In this document: piece by piece, positions 23,942 to 31,800 of the stretch
Layout of the letters: every line of letters begins with the position of its first letter
Numbering within the stretch: the stretch's first letter is position 1
From: Oscillospiraceae bacterium
Lineage (GTDB): Bacteria; Bacillota; Clostridia; Oscillospirales; Ruminococcaceae
Direction of reading: 5' to 3'
Assembly (NCBI GenBank): GCA_022800935.1
Contig: JAAWRH010000008.1
Coordinates: 1 to 64,000 of the forward strand
Length of the DNA stretch: 64,000 nucleotides
Notes under the pieces: generated by a model
Told to the model about the DNA's origin: nothing
The model's input: the letters and a program-made list of their open reading frames with translations, nothing else
Database searches by the model: none
Translations under genes and position numbers: made by a program

Positions 23942-24452
23942 AGCTGTCATTGTTTACAAAAGCTGCACAGGATTTACGAAAAAATATGCGGAACTGATTG
24001 CAAAGGAAACCGGCAGCGCCCTGGAGGAGCTCCAAAAGGCGTCTGCCGAAAGTCTGTCCCCCTATCAAACGGTTGTATTTGGCGGACGGCTCCATGCGGG
24101 GCATATCGACGGCTGGCAGAGGGCAAAGGCGATGGCGCAAAAAGGCGGAGCCCGGCAGATTATTCTGTTTGCGGTAGGCGCTATGCCCAATACGGCAGAG
24201 GGAACCATTGCGGAAATGTGGAAAAACAATTTATCCGCAGAGGAAATGGAGCATATCCCTCATTTCTATATGCAGGGCGGCCTGAGCTATGAGAGAATGG
24301 GTTTTCTGGACAAGGCCATGATGAAAGCCGCCGCCGCGGTGATGAGCAGGCGCTCCGACGACGAGGTGTTCAAAAAGATGATTTCACAGTCCTATGACAT
24401 CTCCTCTGAGGAATTTATCAGGCCGCTGGTCGGGGTATTAAAAAGTGACTGA
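23931..24452 (+). CDS. Flavodoxin-domain protein (HemG-like)
   Basis: The 173-residue protein starts with the FMN-binding loop VIVYKSCTGFTKKYAELIA (the T/S-x-T-G-x-T type), followed by YQTVVFGGRLHAGHIDGW and LFAVGAMPN, as in Flavodoxin_5 proteins related to protoporphyrinogen oxidase HemG. It probably carries FMN and moves electrons, but the partner is unknown. It begins at a GTG inside the TetR gene with AGAAGGAGAG upstream, so expression should follow TetR. Confidence 0.85.
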   Translation: MENKAVIVYKSCTGFTKKYAELIAKETGSALEELQKASAESLSPYQTVVFGGRLHAGHIDGWQRAKAMAQKGGARQIILFAVGAMPNTAEGTIAEMWKNNLSAEEMEHIPHFYMQGGLSYERMGFLDKAMMKAAAAVMSRRSDDEVFKKMISQSYDISSEEFIRPLVGVLKSD

Positions 24453-24518
24453 AGCTCTGCCCTGGTGCGTCATGGTTCTTGAAAAGCAAAAAAAATTGTG
24501 GTAATATAAACATAGAGA

Positions 24519-24971
24519 AAATTCTGCTTAAAACTTCCGGAGACATTTACCATTTTTATCACAGAAAAAGACTTTTATGGAATGGGCGAAGCAGTTTATC
24601 CAATCGAACGTATCAACCTTGTGACAGGTAAACCTTTTGAAGACGGAGAACACATTCTCTATGTGAACGGCGAGTACCGGGGCGATTCCGACATTGGAAA
24701 ACTGATACATGATTTTAACTGCACCGACGCCGCAGATATGAATTTCGAGTTACTGGCTGAACGCACCAGATATTTGAAGAACAATCCAAAGGGGGTTAGT
24801 GAAATGTGTAAGGTAATTGAGGATATGCGTACTCGGGAACGCAAAGAAACCATGAAAGAAATTGCACTCCGAATGATGAAAGCAAGGCGGTATGCGTTAG
24901 AGGAAATTGTTAATATCTCAGGCCTCCCCCTTGATGAGGTAAAGAAGCTGAAAGCTGAGCAAGGCTCATAA
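24519..24971 (+). pseudogene. 5'-truncated PD-(D/E)XK transposase-family remnant
   Basis: The open frame from about 24519 to 24971 (an internal ATG at 24582 would give 129 residues) contains LPETFTIFITEKDFYG, VYPIERINLVTGKPF, HILYVNGEYRG, HDFNCTDAADM and MCKVIEDMRTRERKE. This is the C-terminal half of the Rpn-like PD-(D/E)XK family. The N-terminal catalytic half is missing and no start codon precedes LPET, so it is a remnant. It differs in subfamily from the intact copy at 14355 (no EGxxEG tail). Confidence 0.75.
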
Positions 24972-25015
24972 GCGCCAAATCTTAAAATCACACCCAAAAA
25001 TGATAGAATTCCCTC

Positions 25016-25046
25016 TTGACATGGAGTAAACTCAACATTCTATACT
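25016..25046 (+). promoter_or_regulatory. MerR-type promoter of the SDR gene
   Basis: TTGACA (25016-25021) and TATACT (25041-25046) are separated by 19 bases, the long spacer typical of MerR-family activated promoters. A GAGT/ACTC dyad (25024-25033) lies in the spacer, as in NmlR/AdhR-type sites. No merR gene is in the window, so the regulator would be encoded elsewhere. Confidence 0.65.
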
Positions 25047-25077
25047 TGAGTTACACCAAAATAAAGGGGGATTTTTT

Positions 25078-25863
25078 ATGGATACAAGCTCCAAAAGCTA
25101 CACTGTCATCACCGGGGCAAGCTCCGGCATCGGTTATGAAGCGGCAAAGGCCTTTGCAAGCCGAGGCAAAAACCTGATTCTCACCGCCCGGCGCGGAGAC
25201 AGGCTGAAAGAGTTAAAGGAGGAAATCCTTACCTCCCATCCCGAAGCGGATGTTATAATAAGGGATACCGATCTATCTGTTTTAGAAAATGTGTACCGGT
25301 TCTATGAAAGCCTGAAAGGGTATCCGCTGGAAACCTGGATCAACAACGCGGGAATCGGCTGCTACGGTTCCGTTGCAGAACAGAATTTAAAGTGGGCCGA
25401 AAGCCTTCTCGCTTTAAATGTCAACGCCCTGACAATCCTCTCTACCCTGTTTATCCATGATTATAAGGATGTGGAGGGAACGCAGCTTATCAATGTTTCC
25501 TCCTGCGGCGGGTACACGATAGTACCCAGCGCGGTGACATACTGCGCGTCAAAATTCTATGTCAGCGCCTTTACGGAGGGGTTGGCGCAAGAATTAAAAG
25601 CCGCCCATTATAAAATGAAAGCGAAGGTCTTAGCCCCCGCCGCCACCGAAACCGAATTCGGCAAAACCGCCAACCACGTCAGCGAATACGATTACCATAA
25701 GCGTTTTCCCATCTACCACACTGCCCCACAGATGGCCAAATTCCTGTTAAAGCTGTATGACAGTGATGAAACGGTTGGCATAGTAAACAGGGAAACCTTT
25801 GAATTCCAATTAACGGAGCCAATCCTCCCCTATGCGGGAAATTCCGCCTTTAACCAAAAATAA
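25078..25863 (+). CDS. Short-chain dehydrogenase/reductase (SDR)
   Basis: The 261-residue classical SDR has the cofactor motif TGASSGIGYEAA (about 12-23), NNAG in ETWINNAGIGCYG (about 88), the catalytic Ser region INVSSCGGY and YCASK (about 155-159). The basic residue after beta-2 (LTARRGDR) suggests NADP preference. The substrate is unknown. Its promoter has the 19-base spacer and dyad of MerR-controlled genes, so an electrophile or aldehyde stress role is plausible, but that is inference. GGGGG precedes the ATG. Confidence 0.88.
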   Translation: MDTSSKSYTVITGASSGIGYEAAKAFASRGKNLILTARRGDRLKELKEEILTSHPEADVIIRDTDLSVLENVYRFYESLKGYPLETWINNAGIGCYGSVAEQNLKWAESLLALNVNALTILSTLFIHDYKDVEGTQLINVSSCGGYTIVPSAVTYCASKFYVSAFTEGLAQELKAAHYKMKAKVLAPAATETEFGKTANHVSEYDYHKRFPIYHTAPQMAKFLLKLYDSDETVGIVNRETFEFQLTEPILPYAGNSAFNQK

Positions 25864-25882
25864 AACCCTCTGCCATCCGCTT

Positions 25883-26287
25883 TCAGAAGTTGAACTGCGG
25901 GCGGTCTTTGTATTTGTCCGGGATTTCCCCGCAGGAACAGCCAAGCCCCTTTACCAGCTTGGACGGCTGCTCCGGGAAAATCCATTGGTTCAGGTAATCA
26001 ATAAAATCCCGTTCTGTATAAACCGCCACAGTTGTCCCCCGCATTTTCTGCCTGTACTTTGCGGCTTCGGGGCTTTCCCAAATCCATTCTACCGAAAAAT
26101 CCAGGCAGTAATCTTCCAGATGATCTGCCACAGTATCAGGAACCAGGTAGATTTTTGCCTCATTGTCGCTGCTGAGGATCACTTCTTTCATTGTCCTACA
26201 CATCTCCCGCAAGTCATTGAGAATAGGTTTACCGTCATTTGTTACCCTCCATTGCTTTTCATGGTATACGCTCCCCCATCGCAGCAT
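25883..26287 (-). CDS. Unknown protein overlapping a lipoprotein gene
   Basis: The 134-residue frame contains WRVTNDGKPILNDLREMCRT, EAKIYLVPDTVADHLEDYC, WIWESPEAAKYRQKMRG and TERDFIDYLNQWIFPEQP. It is soluble, acidic and not recognised. If it begins at the ATG at 26287 it overlaps the 3' end of the lipoprotein gene by 29 bases; no good ribosome site is seen there, so coupling to the upstream gene is likely. Length and composition look like a real gene. Confidence 0.6.
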   Translation of the reverse strand: MLRWGSVYHEKQWRVTNDGKPILNDLREMCRTMKEVILSSDNEAKIYLVPDTVADHLEDYCLDFSVEWIWESPEAAKYRQKMRGTTVAVYTERDFIDYLNQWIFPEQPSKLVKGLGCSCGEIPDKYKDRPQFNF

Positions 26288-27149
26288 CAGCCGTTATTTT
26301 TTCAACCGTCTCACCGGTATCATAATTGGTTTTGGTATATTCAATTTGATTGGATTCAGCGTTAAAATGCGCCTGATAGACATACCTTGTCCCGTCCTCT
26401 ATCTTTTCCAGCGTCCCCTCCCAGTCGGGGTAATCGCTGATTTCCAAATCCTTAGTCAGCGCATTATACGCTTCGTCATTGCGAAAAGATATAAACCCAT
26501 CGTCATGGGAATCCCTTTCAAACACCTCCCCTTCCCTGCCGATGGATTTCAGGTACTCCCTCGCGCCAGCCTCAACCTGTTCCCGCAGCTCGTCGAAATC
26601 CTTGTCTGTGTAGAGATATTCCTTTCCCGTTTCCTTCAGCGGGGCCATCAACGCTTCCAGCTCTGCGTCGCTCAACCCGGAGGTGGGGTCCAAAACGGTA
26701 TATCCGGTTAAGGCATAAGTATCCTGCCCCGTCTGGAAATCCAGCAGCACGCGGGCGCGGGTCCCGCTGACGTTGACAAAGCGGTTATCCTCAAAGCCGT
26801 ACTCAATGTATTCAATCAGGGCGTATACCGCCAGCTTGTCCCCCTCTTCAAAGGTTTCAAAGATTTTACAGCCCGCTCCCTGGTATTCTCCGGGAAAGTA
26901 TTTCCCCCGGTTCTCTTCCAGGACGGCGGACACAACCGCCTGTTCCAGGGACATCTTCTCCGGGACCTGTTCCGTTTCCCCTTCCGGCTGACGCTCCGGC
27001 AAAGAAGGCGCTTCTGATTCTGTCGATGAGGAAGCCTCCTGGCTGACAGTATCCTTTGACGAAAGATTCTCCGCATCCGCACTGCATCCCGCAAGGGCAA
27101 GACAGCATAAAACAGAAAGGATAATCGTTTTGGCCTTTATCTGATACAT
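26259..27149 (-). CDS. Lipoprotein of unknown function
   Basis: About 296 residues: a lipoprotein signal (MYQIKAKTIILSVLCCLALAGC; lipobox LAGC), a Ser/Glu/Pro-rich linker (residues about 25-65), then a domain with EQAVVSAVLEENRGKYFPGE, CKIFETFEEGDKLAVYALIEY and DFQTGQDTYALTGYTVLDP, then a helical segment. The ATG at 27149 has AAAGGGG upstream; the frame extends to 27179 without such a site. The domain resembles secreted Clostridia lipoproteins of unknown role. It is followed, with overlap, by the 134-residue unknown protein. Confidence 0.8.
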   Translation of the reverse strand: MYQIKAKTIILSVLCCLALAGCSADAENLSSKDTVSQEASSSTESEAPSLPERQPEGETEQVPEKMSLEQAVVSAVLEENRGKYFPGEYQGAGCKIFETFEEGDKLAVYALIEYIEYGFEDNRFVNVSGTRARVLLDFQTGQDTYALTGYTVLDPTSGLSDAELEALMAPLKETGKEYLYTDKDFDELREQVEAGAREYLKSIGREGEVFERDSHDDGFISFRNDEAYNALTKDLEISDYPDWEGTLEKIEDGTRYVYQAHFNAESNQIEYTKTNYDTGETVEKITADAAMGERIP

Positions 27150-27295
27150 AGATAACACCCCTTTCCATATCAGGGTCATTTTAATACATAAATGCTTCCA
27201 TACGCCATAGCAATTATGAATTTTCTGCGGCTGATTTTAATAAAACAATGCGGTTCTTCTCCCAGAAGGGAATCTAAAAGAAGATGCTAATGGAA

Positions 27296-27326
27296 AGAGC
27301 CGGAAATCAATATGGTTTCCGGCTCT
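27296..27326 (-). terminator. Hairpin downstream of hicB
   Basis: AGAGCCGGAAA (27296-27306) and TTTCCGGCTCT (27316-27326) pair perfectly, 15 bases after the hicB stop. The following T content is low, so efficiency is unsure. Confidence 0.6.
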
Positions 27327-27340
27327 AAAGCTGTATCGTA

Positions 27341-27685
27341 TTAAATTGGATTATTTAGAGATTGGGCAATCGCCTTTATAACATACTGATTGAGCGTTAT
27401 ATTTTGTCTGGCTGCCTGCGACACTGCCTGCCGGTACATTTCAGGGGAAACGGTGACATGAAATGTATCTTGATATTCTTTATCCGGACTTTTTCCTATC
27501 TTTTCACATAAGTCCAGGTAATTATCTATAGATTGCTTAAACATTTCCTTTAATTCCTCAACAGATGTGCCATGAAAATTCAAGGAATCCGCGACGCCAT
27601 ATACCTCTCCTATAAACAGATTATCTTCGGCGTCAAATGCAACAGAAGCATGGTATCCTTTATATTCCAGCATTGAATTCATCAT
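27341..27685 (-). CDS. hicB: HicB-family antitoxin
   Basis: About 114 residues: an N-terminal HicB fold (LEYKGYHASVAFDAEDNLFIG, then GVADSLNFHGTSVEEL) and a C-terminal ribbon-helix-helix DNA-binding part (FHVTVSPEMYRQAVSQAA, NITLNQYVIKAI). HicB neutralises HicA and represses the operon. AGGAG precedes ATGATG at 27685-27680. It follows the hicA gene by about 20 bases in the same direction, the usual toxin-first order. Confidence 0.87.
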   Translation of the reverse strand: MMNSMLEYKGYHASVAFDAEDNLFIGEVYGVADSLNFHGTSVEELKEMFKQSIDNYLDLCEKIGKSPDKEYQDTFHVTVSPEMYRQAVSQAARQNITLNQYVIKAIAQSLNNPI

Positions 27686-27706
27686 AATCACTCCTGATTC
27701 TTTTAA

Positions 27707-27964
27707 TTATAATTCGCCGATTTCTTTGAGAAACTCTATTGTTTTGTTGATTTGATATCGGTATAGTTCATTTCCCGGATGTGGTTGGTCAAATTGCAGT
27801 ACTCTGGACGTTCCATTATGAACGTAGCCTATTCCAGAGCCTCTGCCTCCTGAAAATTTTTTGCAATTGCACTTTCCCATTAAGAGGTCCAATTCTCTCA
27901 TCGTAAAATTTTTAGGACTTGGTTTCCTGCACAATTTTTCTACTAAATCTTGTTTTTTAGGCAT
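27707..27964 (-). CDS. hicA: HicA-family mRNA interferase toxin
   Basis: About 85 residues (93 if it starts at 27988): FTMRELDLLMGKCNCKKF, GGRGSGIGYVHNGTSRVLQF and HPGNELYRYQINKTIEFL. This is the double-stranded-RNA-binding-like fold of HicA, which cleaves mRNA. The His of the usual GSH motif appears shifted (GSGIGYVH), as in several Clostridia members. It is the first gene of the pair; a promoter with a palindrome lies upstream (28032-28060). The start codon is uncertain because no strong ribosome site is visible. Confidence 0.8.
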   Translation of the reverse strand: MPKKQDLVEKLCRKPSPKNFTMRELDLLMGKCNCKKFSGGRGSGIGYVHNGTSRVLQFDQPHPGNELYRYQINKTIEFLKEIGEL

Positions 27965-28031
27965 ATCATCTGCACCGCCCATACACATACCTGATTTTTA
28001 ATGAATCCAGTTATCTGCTTTCTCTAATCCA

Positions 28032-28060
28032 ATTATATGTTCTAAAGCATATAATGTCAA
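28032..28060 (-). promoter_or_regulatory. hicAB promoter with internal inverted repeat
   Basis: On the minus strand TTGACA (28060-28055) and TATAAT (28037-28032) are spaced by 17 bases. TTATATG (28033-28039) and CATATAA (28048-28054) form an inverted repeat inside the core promoter, a likely HicB operator. Confidence 0.8.
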
Positions 28061-28092
28061 TTGTTTCTATGCTTTTTCTCATTTTCCCCACT

Positions 28093-29121
28093 TTAAAAGG
28101 ACTGTTCAAAATACCGTATCTCCCCCGAAACCAACCTTTCCCTTGTCCCATCCAAATACTCCACCTCCAGCTTTCCGTCCATACCAATATCCAGAACCCT
28201 GCATCCATGCCATTCTCCCTCCCGCAGAATTTCAATTTCCTTTCCCGTCAGGAGGGAGCGCCGTCTATAGTCCTCCATCCAGCCCGGTTCCGGAATTTCC
28301 GCCAAAGAGTTCTCCATTTCCATCAAAATGGCGGCAATCAGGGAGTTAGGCGGTGTTTTTTTGCCCAAAGCCGTTTCCAGAGATACCGCCTTGTCCTGAA
28401 GCTCCAACGGGAAGTCCTTAGCTGGTGTGGACAGGTTCAGCCCTACCCCGATTACCGCATATTCCAGTTTGCGCATTTCCAAATCCATAGAAGCTTCGGT
28501 TAAAATGCCGCAGACCTTTTTCCCATCCAGAAACAAGTCGTTAATCCATTTGATTTGGACAGTCCCCTCCGGCGCTTGGGCAGTGTGTTCAATGGCTTTC
28601 GCCACACACAGCGCCGCCCAGGCTGTCAGCCGGAAGCTGTCTTCCAGGGAATATTCAGGCCGCAGAATCACACTGAGATAAAGCCCTGTATCCCTTGGGG
28701 AAAAAAACGTCCTCCCAGAACGTCCCCGTCCGCCAAGCTGCTCCCTGGCGATGATAACCTTTCCATGTTCCGCCCCCTTTTGGGCTTCCTGCTTGGCTAA
28801 GGAGTTGGTGGAAACAGCAGAATCCAAAACCTGGATATCCCAGCCAATCCAAAATTCATTTTCCTTTTTTATCGAATGGGAAAGACTCTGCAAAACAGCG
28901 CGTATTCCGCCCTCGCTGATTTTCCCGCTCTCCCCTGCCAATCGGTAGCCCCGGTTTGTCACCGCTTCAATGGGAAAGCCGTCCTTCCGCAGCCCTTCCA
29001 CAGCTTTCCAGACCGCGCTCCTGGTTACATGGAGTTTGGACGCAAGCTCGCTCCCGGAAATGCTGGTGTTTGGATTGTCCATCAGCAGCCGAAGAACCTG
29101 GTCTCGGATTGATTCCGGCAT
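28093..29121 (-). CDS. birA: Biotin operon repressor / biotin-[acetyl-CoA carboxylase] ligase
   Basis: The 342-residue protein has an N-terminal HTH (SGSELASKLHVTRSAVWKAV), the biotinyl-AMP loop GGRGRSGRTFFSP (about 119-131), KWINDLFLDGKKVCGILTE in the catalytic core and a C-terminal SH3-like domain (GRVLDIGMDGKLEVEYLDG-like end). It activates biotin with ATP, attaches it to carboxylase Lys and, through the HTH, can repress biotin genes. The ATG at 29121 was chosen because GGGGTG lies before it; the ATG at 29136 has no ribosome site. No biotin genes are adjacent. Confidence 0.92.
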   Translation of the reverse strand: MPESIRDQVLRLLMDNPNTSISGSELASKLHVTRSAVWKAVEGLRKDGFPIEAVTNRGYRLAGESGKISEGGIRAVLQSLSHSIKKENEFWIGWDIQVLDSAVSTNSLAKQEAQKGAEHGKVIIAREQLGGRGRSGRTFFSPRDTGLYLSVILRPEYSLEDSFRLTAWAALCVAKAIEHTAQAPEGTVQIKWINDLFLDGKKVCGILTEASMDLEMRKLEYAVIGVGLNLSTPAKDFPLELQDKAVSLETALGKKTPPNSLIAAILMEMENSLAEIPEPGWMEDYRRRSLLTGKEIEILREGEWHGCRVLDIGMDGKLEVEYLDGTRERLVSGEIRYFEQSF

Positions 29122-29148
29122 AAATACACACCCCATTTTTAAAAAATA

Positions 29149-29201
29149 TTGACAATTATCTTGAATCTGCTATAATATAACGATTTGGAAAAGTAATTCA
29201 A
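29149..29201. promoter_or_regulatory. Overlapping divergent promoters, birA and nucleotidyltransferase
   Basis: Plus strand: TTGACA (29149-29154) and TATAAT (29171-29176), spacing 16, for the gene at 29236. Minus strand: TTGAAT (29201-29196) and TATATT (29179-29174), spacing 16, for birA. The two -10 boxes overlap, so the promoters should exclude each other. Confidence 0.7.
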
Positions 29202-29235
29202 ATGGGCGGCTTGGGGATAGAAAGGAAGCAATACT

Positions 29236-29904
29236 ATGAAACATGATTTTTGCTACATTTCCAAGAGGGATCCAGAAGTTCAAAAGGCTTATAATAACAT
29301 CCTGATTATTCTTAAAAAAGTCCAGGTGTTATTAAGAAAAAAATTTACATTTAGGTTTGATGTGGTAGGCAGTTACAAAAGAAATATGATTACACATGAC
29401 CAAAAATCAAATGTGGGATTTGACTTTGATTTTGATATTGAAATCAACGATGAGCGTGATGAATATACGCCAAAACAAATAAAGAATATGCTTCAATGTG
29501 CAATCGGAACTGTCTGTGTGAAATATGGATACGACTATCCAGAGGGTTCAACGAGGGTTTTAACAATTAAAATGAAAGATACAAAAAAATCCCGTATTAT
29601 CCATAGCTGCGATTTTGCAATAGTAAATAACTATATTGAAGACATTGGATATGAAGGACAGGAATATATCCATTTTGATAAAAAAACCGGACACTATCAA
29701 TGGTGTGAGCAGCCAAACGGATATTATATGCTGCCAGAAAAAATCGACTGGATTAAAGGACAGAGGTTATGGACTGATATGAGGAATTTATATATTGACA
29801 AGAAAAATAAAAACGACAATCCTAATTTACATTCAAGATCGATTTTTGCCATAACTGTCAATGAGATTTGCCAAAAGAACAGATTCAGTGAAGACGAATA
29901 TTAA
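29236..29904 (+). CDS. Stand-alone nucleotidyltransferase-fold protein
   Basis: The 222-residue protein carries the Pol-beta nucleotidyltransferase signature: VVGSYKRNMITHD (Gly-Ser), then GFDFDFDIEI (Asp triad) and a third acidic strand IIHSCDFAIV (about residues 40-135). The 20 residues after the GS and the DFDFDIE pattern set it apart from DNA polymerase and tRNA-nucleotidyltransferase members; it resembles minimal enzymes linked to defence or toxin roles (CD-NTase, MNT/MenT), but no closer family was recognised. The gene is AT-rich (Lys/Asn/Ile-rich) unlike birA beside it, and stands alone between its own promoter and a strong terminator, so it was probably acquired. Confidence 0.75.
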   Translation: MKHDFCYISKRDPEVQKAYNNILIILKKVQVLLRKKFTFRFDVVGSYKRNMITHDQKSNVGFDFDFDIEINDERDEYTPKQIKNMLQCAIGTVCVKYGYDYPEGSTRVLTIKMKDTKKSRIIHSCDFAIVNNYIEDIGYEGQEYIHFDKKTGHYQWCEQPNGYYMLPEKIDWIKGQRLWTDMRNLYIDKKNKNDNPNLHSRSIFAITVNEICQKNRFSEDEY

Positions 29905-29978
29905 GTAAGGGCTATCATAAATTTACCTGTATTATATTATAACTCCATTATTAAGTCAACGGATAGCCAAAAATATGT

Positions 29979-30006
29979 AATGGGAGGGCTGTCCCTCCCA
30001 TTTTTT
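29979..30006. terminator. Bidirectional terminator between NTase and dehydrogenase
   Basis: AATGGGAGGG (29979-29988) and CCCTCCCATT (29993-30002) pair perfectly with a four-base loop and are followed by TTTT. It lies between two convergent genes. Confidence 0.88.
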
Positions 30007-31000
30007 AATCTCCCTTGGTGACTTTATTCTTACAGTCCCCAGTGGTTAAAAATTCATTCAGGTTCATAAAAGCAATCCCCACCATGTTCTCCACTGCTTC
30101 ATCGGTATAAAAAGCTGCATGGGCAGTATACAGGGTGCGGGGCATAGACAACAGCTCCTTAAAAATAGGATGTTCAAAGGGTGTATCCTCCATGTTTTTT
30201 CGGATAAATGGCCGCTCCCCTTCGATTACGTCAAAGGCAAGGCCGCCTATCTTCCCCTCCTTTAGCCCGTCCCGAACCGCCTCCCAGTCAAAGAGCTCGC
30301 CACGGGAGGTGTTCACCAGAACCACGCCGCCCTTCATCTGCTGGATGGCTTTCCGGTCAACCATATGCCTTGTCTGTTCGGTCAGCGGACAGAGGAAAAT
30401 AAGGATATCGGACCGGGCATACACCTCCTCCAGAGGCAGGTATTCGGCATACTGAGCGACCAGGTCAGAGGGATACAGATCATAGGCATATAATTTACCG
30501 CCAAAGCCGCTGAAATTCTGGACAGTGGCTGTCCCTATCCGGCCTGTTCCGATGATGCCGGTGGTCAGGTTGTGGATTTCCCGTCCACACATCCCCTCGA
30601 TGGAAAAGTCCATCTGCCCGACGCGCCGCTGCTGCTCCCGCATATTCCGCAGGATTTCCAGGGTCATCATAACGGTATGCTCGGAAACCGCGTTGGGCGA
30701 ATAGGCGGGAACGTTGGCGATTTTGATTCCCAGGCTTAAAACCGTATCCACATCGATGTGGTCGATCCCGGCGGAGCGGGTCAGCAGATACTTTACCCCG
30801 GCCCTTTGCAGAATCTTCGCGGCGGCAGCGTCTACATGGCAGCTCACGCTGATCATCACAGCGTCGCAGCCTTCTGCCAGGTGGGCGGTGGATTCCTGAA
30901 GGATATCGTGGCAGCTTTTGACCTCCCAGCCGAATTTTTCGCTGTAGCGGGCCGCATGGGGACCTTCGTCCCGGCGCAGGCCGTATATCATAATTTTCAT
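30005..31000 (-). CDS. D-isomer 2-hydroxyacid dehydrogenase
   Basis: The 331-residue protein has an NAD-binding core (TTGIIGTGRIGTATVQNF, about 145-162; Asp in YAYDLYP) and the catalytic Arg (VNTSRGELFD, about 231-240), Glu (FDVIEGE) and His (YTAHAAFYTDEA, about 297). The closest type is D-lactate dehydrogenase (LdhA) or VanH; no vanA/vanX ligase genes are near, so fermentative pyruvate reduction is more likely. The promoter was not clear. The stop lies inside the terminator shared with the NTase gene. Confidence 0.88.
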   Translation of the reverse strand: MKIMIYGLRRDEGPHAARYSEKFGWEVKSCHDILQESTAHLAEGCDAVMISVSCHVDAAAAKILQRAGVKYLLTRSAGIDHIDVDTVLSLGIKIANVPAYSPNAVSEHTVMMTLEILRNMREQQRRVGQMDFSIEGMCGREIHNLTTGIIGTGRIGTATVQNFSGFGGKLYAYDLYPSDLVAQYAEYLPLEEVYARSDILIFLCPLTEQTRHMVDRKAIQQMKGGVVLVNTSRGELFDWEAVRDGLKEGKIGGLAFDVIEGERPFIRKNMEDTPFEHPIFKELLSMPRTLYTAHAAFYTDEAVENMVGIAFMNLNEFLTTGDCKNKVTKGD

Positions 31001-31161
31001 GTGGTTTTCCCCCTTGTTTTTGATGTTAGTATCTGTAGGGGGAATGGGGTTATTCTGATTTGTGTTAAAAACGTTTGGAGTCTGCTTGTCAAATGCGGTT
31101 TCTTGATCTTATCCTTTGGTTTGAGCGGAATCTTTCTTCCATTCAGATATCAAATTCTCAG

Positions 31162-31449
31162 TCATGTAATATCCCCCCTTTGCTTCTTCCTTTCCTCCTC
31201 ATCCAAAAAAAACTTCAAACAGGTATAAAGCGCATAACCTGCATAATCTCCTTTGGCCTCCATTTTCCCAAGCTTCTCCTCTATTTCCTCATCGGAAATA
31301 TCTGTCTCCTGTTTGTACATGGCCTCTGCCACATCCCAGTTGCGTATTAACCATACAGCAACCTTTTGCTTAAATTCAGGCAGCTTCCGAATCTCCTCCA
31401 ATATTTGCTTTGAAAAATCTTGCTTCTCCTGTTTGGATGTGTCCGACAT
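31162..31449 (-). CDS. Small helical protein of unknown function
   Basis: The 95 residues (MSDTSKQEKQDFSKQIL, IRKLPEFKQKVAVWLIRNWD, ISDEEIEEKLGKMEAKGDY, FFLDEEERKKQRGD) are charged and predicted helical, without a membrane segment. GGAGG precedes the ATG at 31449. It might be an accessory piece of an Rpn-like or toxin module, but no family was recognised and no partner lies beside it. The 160 bases up to the dehydrogenase start show no other gene. Confidence 0.6.
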   Translation of the reverse strand: MSDTSKQEKQDFSKQILEEIRKLPEFKQKVAVWLIRNWDVAEAMYKQETDISDEEIEEKLGKMEAKGDYAGYALYTCLKFFLDEEERKKQRGDIT

Positions 31450-31673
31450 AAAAAATCCTCCTGGTTTTTGAAAATCAATCTGGTATTGATTATAGCAGAT
31501 TCAATTTCCTAAAGCTGGATAAATACATCCAGTCCGGAGAATTTTTTTGAGAATAGACCGCTTAAAACCTTCCGTCCTTACTCTCTTTTCTGTACCTTTC
31601 CCTCAGCGCCATCTCCCGGTCCGCGAAAGATGTCGTCAGCGGCTGCGCGCCGCTTCCAACCTTTCGCTGGGAC

Positions 31674-31756
31674 AAAAAGCCCGTCTGGTTTCCTTTAATG
31701 GGTTTATAAAGACTAAAGTTAGTCTACCACCAAAGAAGGAAAAAGACGGGCTTTTT
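31674..31756. repeat. 83-base inverted-repeat element with inner hairpin
   Basis: AAAAAGCCCGTCT (31674-31686) and AGACGGGCTTTTT (31744-31756) are exact inverted repeats at the ends, and an inner hairpin AGACTAA/TTAGTCT sits at 31710-31725. It may be a miniature mobile element or a bidirectional terminator. Confidence 0.7.
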
Positions 31757-31800
31757 GATTAGTGCTTTTTAGGCGTGCTTAAACGTGTTTTTTAGTTAGT

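Noticed and set aside
30005-31000. VanH role for the D-2-hydroxyacid dehydrogenase
   Set aside because: No D-Ala-D-Lac ligase, VanX dipeptidase or VanRS genes are near, so a fermentative D-lactate role is more economical.
31547-31762. 71-residue open frame on the plus strand
   Set aside because: It runs through the inverted-repeat element and has no ribosome site or recognisable sequence.
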